Positions 25,060 through 34,022 of a DNA stretch of 64,000 bases are shown here, one piece after another. The notes below the pieces were generated by a model that saw only the letters and a program-made list of their open reading frames with translations, was not told the origin of the DNA and made no database searches. The stretch's first letter is position 1. Each line of letters opens with the position of its first letter. This stretch comes from PALSA-612 sp963791225 (GTDB lineage: Bacteria > Actinomycetota > Thermoleophilia > Gaiellales > Gaiellaceae): the NCBI GenBank assembly GCA_963791225.1, contig CAWBRV010000003.1, forward strand, positions 1,116,001 to 1,180,000, in the 5' to 3' direction. The position numbers were made by a program, and so were the translations under genes.

Positions 25060-27501
25060 ATGACGGAGGGTGCCGCAGGCGCCGGTGCTCCCGCGACTGC
25101 GGCCGACTCGGGGATGCACGCACGGACGGCCAAGCTCCGCAGAGGGCTCCGTGTCTACGCCTCGTCGCGCGACGAGCTGCGCACTCGCCGGGCGACCGAC
25201 GTCCTGCTGCTCGTGGTCGGCCTGCTCGGCCTCTGGCTGCTGACGGCCGCCTACCCGCCCTCGGGCTTCGAGAAGTCCTTCGAGTCCTTCCTGGCCAACT
25301 TCCCCGGCTGGCTCGACCCGATCTGGGGAGTCTGCTACGACCTCCTCTGGCTGTGGGCGATGCTCCTGGTCGTCGTCGCCGCGATCAGCCGGCGGCAGGT
25401 GGTCGCCGTACAGGCGCTCGCCGCGTTCGTCGTCAGCGTGGCCGTCGCGCTCGTCGTCAGCAAGCTCGCGCTCGGCGACTGGCCCTCCATCGGCACGGCG
25501 ATCGAGGGCGCCTCGGGCTCGCCGCAATTCCCGGCCTTCCGGATCGCGGAGACCGCGTCGGTGATCCTCGTCGCGTCTCCGCACCTGGTACGGCCGTTCC
25601 GGGCCGCGGGCCACTGGATCCTCCTTCTCGGCGTCGTCGGCGGGCTGCTGATCGGCGGCGCCACAGCCGGTGGCACCATCGCGGCCTTCTTCGTCGCCTT
25701 GACGGCGGCCGCGGCGGTCCGGCTCGCACACGGGACGTCGGCGGGCCGGCCGGGGCTGGCCGAGGTCACCCGGGCGCTCGCCGAGCTCGGCGTCGACGCC
25801 GAGCGGCTCGAGCCGGCCGCGCGTCAGACCGCCGGCATCGTGCTGTTCGACGGCCGCGATTCGTCCGGGCGGCCGCTGCTCGTCAAGGTGTACGGGCGCG
25901 ACGCCTACGACAACCAGCTGCTGGCGAAGCTCAGCCGGGCGTTCTGGTACCGGGACCCGGGGCCGGAGCTGGGCCTGAGCCGGCTCCAGGCCGTCGAGCA
26001 CGAGGCGCTCGTGACGCTGCTCGCGAGCAGGGCGGGAGTGGCAAGCCGTGAGGTGGTCACGGCCGGCGAGACGGTCGAGCACGACGCTCTCCTCGTGCTG
26101 CGCGGGGACGCTCGGCCGCTCGCGGAGCTGAGCGCAGCCGAGCTCGACGACGGGCTGCTGCAGGCGGCCTGGCGCACGCTGGCGCGGCTCGGCGAGGCCG
26201 ACATCGCGCATCTGCATATCGATACCTCGGCTGTCGCGGTCGCAGACGGCGAGGTCTGGCTGCTCGACTTCGGCCAGGCGAGCGCGGCGCCGAGCCGGGA
26301 CCAGCTGCAGACCGACCGCGTGCAGTTGCTTGCCGCCACCGCCGCGGTCGCCGGCACCGACCGTGCCATCGCGGCGCTCGTCGCCGCGCTCGGCTCCGAG
26401 GAGGCCGCCGCTCTGCTCCCGTACCTGCAGTCGGCGGCCCTCGCGACGCCGCTGCTCAAGGACGTGAAGGCGGCGGGAATCAACATCGACCAGCTCCGGA
26501 TGCAGCTCGCCACGGCCGTCGGCGCCGAGGTTCCCGAGCTGATCAAGCTCAAGCGCATGACCTGGTGGACGATCATCCAGGTCGTCCTCCTCGTCCTGGC
26601 GGCGGCGGCGATCTACGCCGGCTTCAGCGAGGTCGACTGGTCGCAGGTGCGCAAGGACCTGCAGAGCGCCGAGTGGAGCTGGATCGTGCTCGGCTTCATC
26701 TTCGCGCAGCTCCCGCGCCTGACCCAGGCGGTCGCCATGCTCGGAGCGATCGCCGCGCGGCTCGCCTTCTTCCCCGTCTACATGAAGCAGCTCGCCACGT
26801 GCTACCTGAACCTGGCCATGCCCTCGAGCATCGCGCGCATGGCCCTCAGCATCCGCTTCTTCCAGTGCCAGGGCCTTCCCGGCGTGACGGCCGTCTCCGC
26901 GGGCGCGATCGACTCGCTCGCGAACAACGTCATCCAGGTCCTGATCATCGTCGTGCTGCTGATCTTCGGCCAGTCGAGCATCGACCTGAATCTGAGCGCG
27001 CCGGGGAGCGACAGCGGGCCCGGGCACCTGCTCTGGGTCCTGCTCGGCCTGCTGATCGTGTCCGTGCTCGTCGTCGTCCTCGTCGGCCGCGTCCGACGGG
27101 CGATCATGACCCGGGTCCGCCAGTGGTGGCCGGAGGTGCGCGACTCCATCGTCGCTCTCCGCGCCTCGGACAAGCTCCGCCTCCTCATCCTCGGGAACAT
27201 CGCCACGGAGCTTCTGTTCTCGGCGTCGCTGGCGATGTTCGTCCGTGCGCTCGGCTACCACATCCCGTTCGGTGAGATCGTGCTCATCAACGAGAGCGTC
27301 GCGCTCCTCTCCAGCTTCATCCCGGTGCCGGGCGGGATCGGGGTCGTCGAGTACGGCCTCACGATCGGACTGACCTCGGCGGGCATGTCCCAGGAGTCGG
27401 CGCTCTGCTCCGTGCTCCTCTACCGCCTGTCGACGTTCTACCTGCCGCCGATCTGGGGCTTCTTCGCCTTCCGCTGGCTCGAGAAGAACAAGTACCTGTA
27501 G
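25060..27501 (+). CDS. Three-part membrane protein: N-terminal TM unit, kinase-like domain, UPF0104 flippase
   Basis: 813 residues. Residues ~50-225 hold about six membrane spans. Residues ~240-480 look like a protein-kinase/aminoglycoside-phosphotransferase fold: RPLLVKVYGRDA (nucleotide Lys), LARLGEADIAHLHIDTSAVAV (catalytic loop, HID) and EVWLLDFGQAS (DFG). Residues ~500-813 form a flippase domain ending in SFIPVPGGIGVVEYGLTIGL, the intact PGGxGxxE motif. The join suggests control or substrate phosphorylation coupled to lipid export. It is the largest of the three flippase paralogues here and has no close functional assignment. Confidence 0.75.
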   Translation: MTEGAAGAGAPATAADSGMHARTAKLRRGLRVYASSRDELRTRRATDVLLLVVGLLGLWLLTAAYPPSGFEKSFESFLANFPGWLDPIWGVCYDLLWLWAMLLVVVAAISRRQVVAVQALAAFVVSVAVALVVSKLALGDWPSIGTAIEGASGSPQFPAFRIAETASVILVASPHLVRPFRAAGHWILLLGVVGGLLIGGATAGGTIAAFFVALTAAAAVRLAHGTSAGRPGLAEVTRALAELGVDAERLEPAARQTAGIVLFDGRDSSGRPLLVKVYGRDAYDNQLLAKLSRAFWYRDPGPELGLSRLQAVEHEALVTLLASRAGVASREVVTAGETVEHDALLVLRGDARPLAELSAAELDDGLLQAAWRTLARLGEADIAHLHIDTSAVAVADGEVWLLDFGQASAAPSRDQLQTDRVQLLAATAAVAGTDRAIAALVAALGSEEAAALLPYLQSAALATPLLKDVKAAGINIDQLRMQLATAVGAEVPELIKLKRMTWWTIIQVVLLVLAAAAIYAGFSEVDWSQVRKDLQSAEWSWIVLGFIFAQLPRLTQAVAMLGAIAARLAFFPVYMKQLATCYLNLAMPSSIARMALSIRFFQCQGLPGVTAVSAGAIDSLANNVIQVLIIVVLLIFGQSSIDLNLSAPGSDSGPGHLLWVLLGLLIVSVLVVVLVGRVRRAIMTRVRQWWPEVRDSIVALRASDKLRLLILGNIATELLFSASLAMFVRALGYHIPFGEIVLINESVALLSSFIPVPGGIGVVEYGLTIGLTSAGMSQESALCSVLLYRLSTFYLPPIWGFFAFRWLEKNKYL

Positions 27502-27540
27502 CTCCGCGCATCCGGTGACGCGGGTACGCTGCCGACCCCG

Positions 27541-27966
27541 ATGACGGTAGTGGCGATACATGTCGGGCCCGAGGAGGGCGAGGAGCTCGCGCCGGTCGAG
27601 TCCGTGCGCGTGCTCGCAGGCAAGGGAATCGAAGGCGACCGGCACTTCAATCCGAGCGGCGCCAGGCCGGGGCAGGCCCTGACGCTCGTCGAGGAGGAGG
27701 TCGTCGCCGACGTCGGCCTCGCGCCGGGCGAGACCCGCCGCCAGCTGACCGTCCGCGGCGTCCGCCTGAACGACTTGGTCGGCAAGCGATTCCGGGTCGG
27801 CGACGTCGAGTGCTACGGGGTCGAGCTGTGCGAGCCGTGCATGCACCTGCAGGAGCTGACGCGACCGGGGATCGTGGACGACCTCGTCCACCGGGCCGGG
27901 ATCAACGCCGACGTCATCACGGACGGCACGATCTCGATCGGCGACGACATCGCCGAGCTGTCCTAG
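27541..27966 (+). CDS. MOSC-domain protein
   Basis: 141 residues. The MOSC core is recognisable: GKGIEGDRHF near residue 27, a GQALTLVEEEVVADVG segment, TRRQLTVRGVRLNDLVGKRF and the conserved cysteine motif in ELCEPCMHLQEL. MOSC domains carry sulfur for molybdenum-cofactor enzymes or act as stand-alone reductases of N-hydroxylated compounds. ATG 27541; stop 5 bases before the next start. Confidence 0.85.
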   Translation: MTVVAIHVGPEEGEELAPVESVRVLAGKGIEGDRHFNPSGARPGQALTLVEEEVVADVGLAPGETRRQLTVRGVRLNDLVGKRFRVGDVECYGVELCEPCMHLQELTRPGIVDDLVHRAGINADVITDGTISIGDDIAELS

Positions 27967-27971
27967 CGCCC

Positions 27972-29696
27972 GTGAGGCGGCTCGCACTCGCGTTGGTCGC
28001 GGTTGCCGCGCTTGCCGGCGCGGGCGCCGCTGCCGGCCGCATCGACGCGAACAGCCCGTCCGTCGTCACCTACCCGGCTGCGCAGACCATCCCCGGGAGC
28101 GGGAAGCTGCCGAGCGGTGCCGGTCACTCCTTGACGATCGACGAGCCGGTCGGAGGCGGCGGAACCGGCCTGATCGTCGTCTCGAACGCGCGCCAGGTCG
28201 GCCTGACCGTCGACACGAAGAGTCTCGGGCCGATCGGCGTGCAGGTCCGGTTCTGGCACTTCGTCCGCTTCGGCTCGTCGCTCGTCCCGGACGCATTGCT
28301 CCCGTGGGACGGCAGCGCGCATCCCACCGAGCAGCAGAACCAGCCGGTCTCGATCCAGGTGTCGGTGCCGTACGGGACGAGGCCGGGCACGTACAAGAGT
28401 TCGGCGACGGTCACGGTCGACACGAAACCGGTGGTCCTGGCGCTGACGATCACCGTCTTCAAGGTTCAGCTTCCGAAGCCCGGGCAACCGGCGGACAGCC
28501 TCCTGACGGTGTTCGGCGCCGGGCCGCAGGCCTACGTCAACAAGGCGATCCAGCTCTTCCACCTCAGGACCGACGCGCAGATCCGCGCCGCGAACGCCTC
28601 GCTCTTCGCCTTCCTGTCCTCCTACCGCATCGCGCCCGACTCGTGGGGCTACGGGATCCCGTTGAGCCCGTCCGGCTATGTCTCGAGCACGGCCTGGTGG
28701 AAGGACTCGGCCGGCGAGATGATCCAGCAGCTCCAGGCGGGGCAGTTCCCCGACCTCTGGATCCCGTTGTCGAGCAACCGGGCGAGCGCAGGCAGCTACA
28801 TCGCCGGGCTGAGCCCGTCCGACCCGGAGAAATGGTGCGACTACCTCGGCAGCGTCATGCAGTTCTGGACGTCGCACGGGTTCCTCCAGAACGGTGCGAT
28901 CCCGTACATCTACCCCTACGACGAGCCGGGCGACACGCACACGAGCCTACTCGCCCGCCAGGCGACGGCGCTCCACCGCTGCTTCCCGGGGGCAAAGATG
29001 CTGACCACCGCGACGCCGGACGCCGCCATGACCCGCCTCTACGACGGCAAGGGAACCGACGACGTCGACATCTGGTCGGTCGTCGACTGGCGCTATTACG
29101 GGATCTTCACTGTGCCGGCGAAGCAGAAGCTCGGCAGCCGCATGCACCGGTACCTCGACCAGATCGCCAAGGCCCGGTCACACGGCGAGCGGATCTTCGC
29201 GTACACCTACTACGGTGTCCCCGGCTTCCCGTCCTTCAGCACGAGCGAGCCGCTGTCCAACCCGCGGATGTTCGTCCTCTGGACGGCGCTCGAGGGGATC
29301 GACGGAATCCTGTACGGCCAGGGGCTGACGACCTACGGAGCCTCCGGCGACCCGCTCGCGGCCAACATCCCCGGGCGCGGTCAGAGCGTGCTGATCTATC
29401 CCGGCAGCGGCGGGCCGATCGCAAGCGCGCGGCTCGAGCAGATCCGTGCCGGCATCGAGGATTGGGACGTCTTCGCAGTCGTCCGCAAGCGCTTCGGGGC
29501 CGCGAAGGTACGCCAGATCCTCGGGGCTCACGGCCTGTTCAGCGCGACGACGTCGGGAGTGCAGCTCGCCTGCGTCGTCGGTTGCGACCTGAAGAACACG
29601 ACACCGCAGGCCTGGCCCCGCTGGTCGCACGATGCGACAACCGCCGCGCGCATCGAGGCAGCCCGCCTGGATGCGCTCAGGCTCGCGTCGAGCTGA
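27972..29696 (+). CDS. Exported DUF4091 glycoside-hydrolase-like protein
   Basis: 574 residues from GTG 27972. Signal peptide RRLALALVAVAALAGAGAAA. An N-terminal beta-sandwich of about 160 residues precedes a TIM-barrel-like region (IPYIYPYDEPGDTH, containing an acidic pair) and the C-terminal DUF4091 signature ASARLEQIRAGIEDWDVFAV. DUF4091/GH123-like proteins act on extracellular glycans; no substrate can be named. Probably co-transcribed with the MOSC gene only by proximity. Confidence 0.78.
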   Translation: MRRLALALVAVAALAGAGAAAGRIDANSPSVVTYPAAQTIPGSGKLPSGAGHSLTIDEPVGGGGTGLIVVSNARQVGLTVDTKSLGPIGVQVRFWHFVRFGSSLVPDALLPWDGSAHPTEQQNQPVSIQVSVPYGTRPGTYKSSATVTVDTKPVVLALTITVFKVQLPKPGQPADSLLTVFGAGPQAYVNKAIQLFHLRTDAQIRAANASLFAFLSSYRIAPDSWGYGIPLSPSGYVSSTAWWKDSAGEMIQQLQAGQFPDLWIPLSSNRASAGSYIAGLSPSDPEKWCDYLGSVMQFWTSHGFLQNGAIPYIYPYDEPGDTHTSLLARQATALHRCFPGAKMLTTATPDAAMTRLYDGKGTDDVDIWSVVDWRYYGIFTVPAKQKLGSRMHRYLDQIAKARSHGERIFAYTYYGVPGFPSFSTSEPLSNPRMFVLWTALEGIDGILYGQGLTTYGASGDPLAANIPGRGQSVLIYPGSGGPIASARLEQIRAGIEDWDVFAVVRKRFGAAKVRQILGAHGLFSATTSGVQLACVVGCDLKNTTPQAWPRWSHDATTAARIEAARLDALRLASS

Positions 29697-29715
29697 CACC
29701 GACTCCCTCGAAGGG

Positions 29716-30264
29716 GTGAACGAGGGCACGGCGTTTCGCGTCGATTCAGCAAGTGTGTCCGAAGCTCATCACGACGACGACGTGACGACGCTGCTCGGCG
29801 GCGGCTTGCTGTCCGCACGGATCCGCGGTGGGGATGATTCGCCGTTCCAGCCGTCCCGTATCTCGGTCGTGCCGAACGCGCGCGCCGAGGAGGTGACGCT
29901 CGCGAGGGCGACACAGATCGAGATCGAGGACGGCCAGGTCCGTTTCCTCGTCCCGTTCGAGGACGGCTGGCCGAGCGAGCACTGGCTCCGCGGCTTCCGG
30001 CAGACCCAGCTCTCCTGGCCGCCCCAGCTCGTCGAGCCGCTGCTCGACGAGGGCCGCGGGCTTCAGCTCGGGCCGCTCCCGGTCACCGAGCTCGACGATC
30101 ATGTCCGGGCGCTGAAGGAGCACGTCGCGGCCGCCAACCGCATCTACGCAGAGCAGATCGAGCCCGACCTCCGCCGCGCGCGCGAGGACGCGATCCGGCG
30201 CGAGGAGGAGGAGCAGCGCCTCCAGGCCGAGGTCGAGGCCAAGCTCAAGTACCTGCTCGGCTGA
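29716..30264 (+). CDS. Hypothetical cytoplasmic protein with C-terminal coiled coil
   Basis: 182 residues from GTG 29716; GTG 29755 is an alternative start. A small N-terminal beta-rich region contains FLVPFEDGWPSEHWLRGFRQ and SWPPQLVEPLLDEGRG. The last 70 residues are a highly charged helix (RRAREDAIRREEEEQRLQAE) likely to form a coiled coil. I do not recognise the family. It lies 19 bases after the DUF4091 gene on the same strand. Confidence 0.55.
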   Translation: MNEGTAFRVDSASVSEAHHDDDVTTLLGGGLLSARIRGGDDSPFQPSRISVVPNARAEEVTLARATQIEIEDGQVRFLVPFEDGWPSEHWLRGFRQTQLSWPPQLVEPLLDEGRGLQLGPLPVTELDDHVRALKEHVAAANRIYAEQIEPDLRRAREDAIRREEEEQRLQAEVEAKLKYLLG

Positions 30265-30289
30265 CGTTCGACCTCGCTGTACCCGGCAG

Positions 30290-30335
30290 CCACGTCTCTC
30301 CTGGCCCCGTCCGAGGGACTGTCCCTCCGACGTGG
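30290..30335. repeat. REP-like palindrome, copy 1
   Basis: An inner palindrome (30309-30331, core GGGACTGTCCC, one arm mismatch) lies inside longer outer arms CCACGTC (30290-30296) and GACGTGG (30329-30335). It is intergenic, 76 bases before the MoxR start. It is the leftmost clear member of the family. Confidence 0.8.
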
Positions 30336-30410
30336 CCGTCCGTTCTTAGCGCAAACTTAGTCGGACCTGCTTCCGTATACCCATTCGGCCCAGACGGAAG
30401 GAGCGCTGAC

Positions 30411-31430
30411 GTGGCGACGCAGGCGAACGACGCTCCGCCTCCCTCTCCGGAGGAGGCGAAGGAGCGGCTCGAGCAGACGCTGTTCGAGATCAGGCGGGTG
30501 ATCGCAGGCCAGGACGCGATGCTCGAGCGCGTGCTCGTGTGCCTGCTGGCGCAGGGACATCTGCTGATCGAGGGAGTCCCCGGGCTCGCGAAGACGCTGA
30601 CGATCAAGACGGCGGCGGGCGTCCTCGGCGGCTCGTTCGCGCGAGTGCAGTTCACTCCTGACCTCGTCCCGTCCGACCTCGTCGGCACGCGGATCTACCG
30701 CGCGGGCGAGGGCTCGTTCGACACCGAGCTCGGGCCGGTCTTCTGCAACTTCCTGCTCGCCGACGAGATCAACCGCGCGCCCGCGAAGGTGCAGTCGGCG
30801 CTGCTCGAGGTGATGCAGGAGCACCAGGTGACGATCGGCCACGACACGCACCTCGTCCCCGACCCGTTCCTCGTCATGGCCACGCAGAACCCGATCGAGT
30901 CCGAGGGCACCTATCCGCTGCCGGAAGCCCAGGTCGACCGCTTCCTGCTCAAGATCGTGATCGGCTACCCCTCGCACGACGAGGAGCTGACGATCGTCCA
31001 GCGCCAGCTCGTGCCGCACCCGGAGCTGCGCCAGGTGTTGACGCTCGAGGAGCTGCGCGACCTCCAGCGTGCAACGGTCGGCGTGTACGTCGACCCGGCG
31101 CTGATCAGCTATGCAGTCGAGCTCGCGACAGCGACGCGCACACCTGCCAGCTACGGCCTCGACGACCTCTCCGACTACATCGCCTTCGGGGCCAGCCCGC
31201 GCGGGCCGATCGCGGTCATCCAGGCCTCCAGGGCCCTCGCGCTCCTCCGCGGCCGCGACTACGTGGTCGTCGAGGACATCCACGCGCTCGCACGCGACGC
31301 GTTCCGTCACCGGCTCGTGCTCACGTACCAGGCGCTGGCCGAGGAGACGGACGCCGAGTGGATCCTCGACGCGGTTCTCCAGGCCGTGCCCGTGCCTCAG
31401 GTCGACCTGGCCCACACGACCGCTGCATGA
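30411..31430 (+). CDS. MoxR-family AAA+ ATPase
   Basis: 339 residues. Walker A GVPGLAKT at 55-62, Walker B CNFLLADEINRAP, sensor motif VMATQNPIESEGTYPLPEAQ and arginine finger region VDRFLLKIVIGYPS. MoxR ATPases act as chaperones that mature partner proteins carrying von Willebrand domains. The gene starts a five-gene operon; its TGA overlaps the ATG of the DUF58 gene. Confidence 0.92.
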   Translation: MATQANDAPPPSPEEAKERLEQTLFEIRRVIAGQDAMLERVLVCLLAQGHLLIEGVPGLAKTLTIKTAAGVLGGSFARVQFTPDLVPSDLVGTRIYRAGEGSFDTELGPVFCNFLLADEINRAPAKVQSALLEVMQEHQVTIGHDTHLVPDPFLVMATQNPIESEGTYPLPEAQVDRFLLKIVIGYPSHDEELTIVQRQLVPHPELRQVLTLEELRDLQRATVGVYVDPALISYAVELATATRTPASYGLDDLSDYIAFGASPRGPIAVIQASRALALLRGRDYVVVEDIHALARDAFRHRLVLTYQALAEETDAEWILDAVLQAVPVPQVDLAHTTAA

Positions 31431-32365
31431 GCGCGGTCCACGCGCTGGCACGACCGGCGCGGGCAGATGCACCCGGCCCCGGGCCGATGCCCGAGGTGCT
31501 CCTCCGCGCGCTCGACATCAGCATCGGACGGCGGATCGGGGGTATGCTCGCCGGCGACTACCGCTCGGCGGTGCTCGGGCAGGGGACGGAGCTTGCCCAG
31601 GTGCGCGCCTACGTCCCCGGCGATGACGTGCGTCAGATCGAATGGAACGTCACGGCCCGCACGGGCCAGCCGCACGTCCGCGTCCAGCTCGCCGAGCGCG
31701 TGCTCGTCACCTGGCTCGTCCTCGACACGTCGCCGTCGATGGCGTTCGGCACCGCCGACCGTCGCAAGGCCGACGTCGCGGAGGGAGCAGCGCTCGCCCT
31801 CGGCCACGTCGCCACCCGGCGCGGGAACCGGCTGGGTGTCGTCACCTTCGGTGACGGGCACCCCCAGTCCCTTCCCGCCCGCCAGGGCCGGGTCGGGCTC
31901 ATCGGCCTGCTCGCGGCGCTCCGCGCAGAGCACGAGCACGAGGACGGCGCGGACCGCGTCGGTGCGACCTCGCTGGGTGAGGCGGCGCGCCGGACGAGCG
32001 CGCTCGCGCGGCAGCGGGCGCTCGTCGTGGTCGTCTCCGACTTTCGCGGCCCGTTCGACTGGCGACGCCCGCTGCTCGAACTCGCCGGCCGCCACGACGT
32101 CATCGCCGTCGAGATCCGGGATCCCCGGGAGCAGGAGCTTCCGAGCGCCGGCGACCTGTGGCTCGTCGATCCCGAGACCGGCCGCCAGCTCCGCGTCGAC
32201 ACTCGCGACGCCAAGCTCCGCGCCCGGTTCGCGGCCGCCGCCGAGGAGGAGCGGAGCGGACTGCGGCGGACGCTCGGCTCGCTCGGCGTTCGCCATACGG
32301 TGCTCTCGACGTCGGGCGACTGGCTCCGGTCGCTGGCGTTGTTCCTGAAGCGGGGCCGACGCTGA
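31427..32365 (+). CDS. DUF58-domain protein
   Basis: 312 residues. The DUF58 signature is DYRSAVLGQGTELAQVRAYV followed by GDDVRQIEWNVTARTGQPHV; a vWA-like region carries WLVLDTSPSMAFG (MIDAS D-x-S-x-S) and VVVSDFRGPFDW. It is the usual partner of MoxR ATPases. No membrane span is visible, unlike longer family members. The ATG overlaps the MoxR stop (ATGA). Confidence 0.88.
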   Translation: MSAVHALARPARADAPGPGPMPEVLLRALDISIGRRIGGMLAGDYRSAVLGQGTELAQVRAYVPGDDVRQIEWNVTARTGQPHVRVQLAERVLVTWLVLDTSPSMAFGTADRRKADVAEGAALALGHVATRRGNRLGVVTFGDGHPQSLPARQGRVGLIGLLAALRAEHEHEDGADRVGATSLGEAARRTSALARQRALVVVVSDFRGPFDWRRPLLELAGRHDVIAVEIRDPREQELPSAGDLWLVDPETGRQLRVDTRDAKLRARFAAAAEEERSGLRRTLGSLGVRHTVLSTSGDWLRSLALFLKRGRR

Positions 32366-33324
32366 GCTTCCAGTCGCCGCTCTGGCTGGTGCTCCTCGTC
32401 GCCGTCCCGGCGGGCGTCGCGGCCTACGTCGTCCTCGAGCGGCGGCGCAGGCGGCAGAGCGCCGAGTTCGCGAGCCCGGCGCTGATCCCGGCCGTCGTCG
32501 ACCGCTCGCCCGGACGGCTTCGCTACGTCCCGCTCGTCGTCCTGCTCGTCGGGCTCGTGGCGATGATCGTCGGCGTCGCGCGCCCGCACGCAACGATCAC
32601 GGTGCCCCGCGAGGAGGCAACCGTCATGCTCGGGATCGACACGTCCCGATCGATGCGGGCGACCGACGTCAAGCCGACCCGGCTCACGGCGGCGCTGCTC
32701 GCGGCCAACGAGTTCGTCAAGAAGCTGCCGAAGAAGTACCGCGTCGGAATCGTCTCGTTCGCGAGCAACGCGCGGGTGGCGCTGCCCCCGACCACCGACC
32801 GCACGCTCGTCGCCGAGGCGCTCCGCGAGCTCCGGCCCGGTGAGGGCACGGCGATCGGCGACGCGGTCGCGCTCGCGGTCCGCATCGCGAAGGGCCAGCG
32901 CACGTCGGACGGGAAGGTGCCGCCGACTGCCATGCTCATGTTCTCGGACGGATCGCGCGACGGCGGCCGGACGACGCCTCAGGCTGCCGCCCGCCTGGCC
33001 AAGGCCGCCCACATCCCTGTCTACACCGTCGTGCTCGGCACGCCCAACGGCGTCGTCCAGCAGACGCTGACCGGGGGGTACCGTGTCACGATTCACGTGC
33101 CGCCCAGCCCGAAGACGCTGCAGCTGATCTCCAAGGGAAGCGGCGGCCAATCCTTCCCGGCCGCGAGCGACTCGCGCCTCGAGGAGGTCTACAAGCACCT
33201 CGGGTCGCTGCTCGGCCACAAGTCGGAGGATCGCGAGATCACGGACGTGTTCGCCGGCAGCGCCGCCCTGCTCCTGCTCGTCGGCGGCGGGATGTCGATG
33301 TTCTGGTTCCGGAGGCTCGTGTGA
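32362..33324 (+). CDS. BatA-like von Willebrand factor A membrane protein
   Basis: 320 residues if translation starts at CTG 32362, which overlaps the DUF58 stop as CTGA; homologues begin with the same SFxSPLWL stretch, so a later GTG would remove the first membrane span. N-terminal span, basic loop ERRRRRQ, second span, then a vWA domain with MIDAS VMLGIDTSRSMRATDVKPTR and GEGTAIGDAVALA, and a final span LLLLVGGGMSMFWF. The domain faces out between membrane anchors. Function in BatA/BatB systems concerns envelope stress, though the mechanism is unclear. Confidence 0.83.
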   Translation: MSFQSPLWLVLLVAVPAGVAAYVVLERRRRRQSAEFASPALIPAVVDRSPGRLRYVPLVVLLVGLVAMIVGVARPHATITVPREEATVMLGIDTSRSMRATDVKPTRLTAALLAANEFVKKLPKKYRVGIVSFASNARVALPPTTDRTLVAEALRELRPGEGTAIGDAVALAVRIAKGQRTSDGKVPPTAMLMFSDGSRDGGRTTPQAAARLAKAAHIPVYTVVLGTPNGVVQQTLTGGYRVTIHVPPSPKTLQLISKGSGGQSFPAASDSRLEEVYKHLGSLLGHKSEDREITDVFAGSAALLLLVGGGMSMFWFRRLV

Positions 33325-34022
33325 GGCTGCCGGTCGCCCTCGTCCTCGCGGCCGCGGCCGCGCTCGCCGTCTTCGTCTCGCCCGCCGGGGCCACGAACGA
33401 GTGCCGTGGCCTCCAGGTCTGCGTGCACGTCGCCGGCCCGTGGGTCGTCGTTCCCAGGGGCAGCACCGCGCCGCGACCGCACGTCGAGTACCAGCTCTCC
33501 TGCCCCAAGGGCTACATCGTCGGCGGCCTCGACGCGGAGCTCACCGACCCCGGGATCGACGTCACGTTCCAGGGGTTGATCGGCGCTCCCGTCAACCCGG
33601 GAATCACGACGAGCAGGACGGCGCTCTTCGTCGCCACGTCCGTGCGCACCCCGTCGCGCCTCGCCACGTTCCGGCCGCACATCGGCTGCATGCCGAGCGC
33701 GGGCGGCGGCCGGCGGATTCCGACGATCCACCACGTCGTCCCACCCGGCCATCCCAACACGCGCCGGGTCACGACGGTTCGCATCCAGCCGGGGCCGCAG
33801 ACGGTGACGAAGACGTGCGCGGCCGGTGAGACGCTCGTCAGCGCCACGCACGCGATCGGCTTCTACACGACGAAGCCGCCCGCCGCCGCTCTCGTCTCGA
33901 GCGTGCAGGCGTCGCAGATCGTGCGGGCAGGCCGCGTGACCGTCTCGGTCCACGCCGACGGTGCGGTCGTGGCCGTGCGCGCCGTCGTCCAGGTCGACCT
34001 CACCTGCGGAGGAGGAGCATGA
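33321..34022 (+). CDS. Exported hypothetical protein within the MoxR/Bat operon
   Basis: 233 residues; GTG overlaps the BatA stop (GTGA). Signal peptide VALVLAAAAALAVFVSPAGA. The mature part is beta-rich with five cysteines (NECRGLQVCVHV, QLSCPKGYIVGG, HIGCMPS, VTKTCAAGETL, DLTCGGG), suggesting disulfides. I do not recognise a family. Its place between BatA and BatB genes, with start/stop overlaps at both ends, implies joint expression and perhaps a direct extracellular partner of the two vWA domains. Confidence 0.7.
   Translation: MRLPVALVLAAAAALAVFVSPAGATNECRGLQVCVHVAGPWVVVPRGSTAPRPHVEYQLSCPKGYIVGGLDAELTDPGIDVTFQGLIGAPVNPGITTSRTALFVATSVRTPSRLATFRPHIGCMPSAGGGRRIPTIHHVVPPGHPNTRRVTTVRIQPGPQTVTKTCAAGETLVSATHAIGFYTTKPPAAALVSSVQASQIVRAGRVTVSVHADGAVVAVRAVVQVDLTCGGGA

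Noticed and set aside
24868..27987. Very long antisense reading frame opposite the kinase-flippase gene
   Set aside because: It is opposite a well-supported gene, is composed of Arg/Glu/Gln-rich low-complexity sequence, and has no recognised domain. Such frames are common in this GC range.
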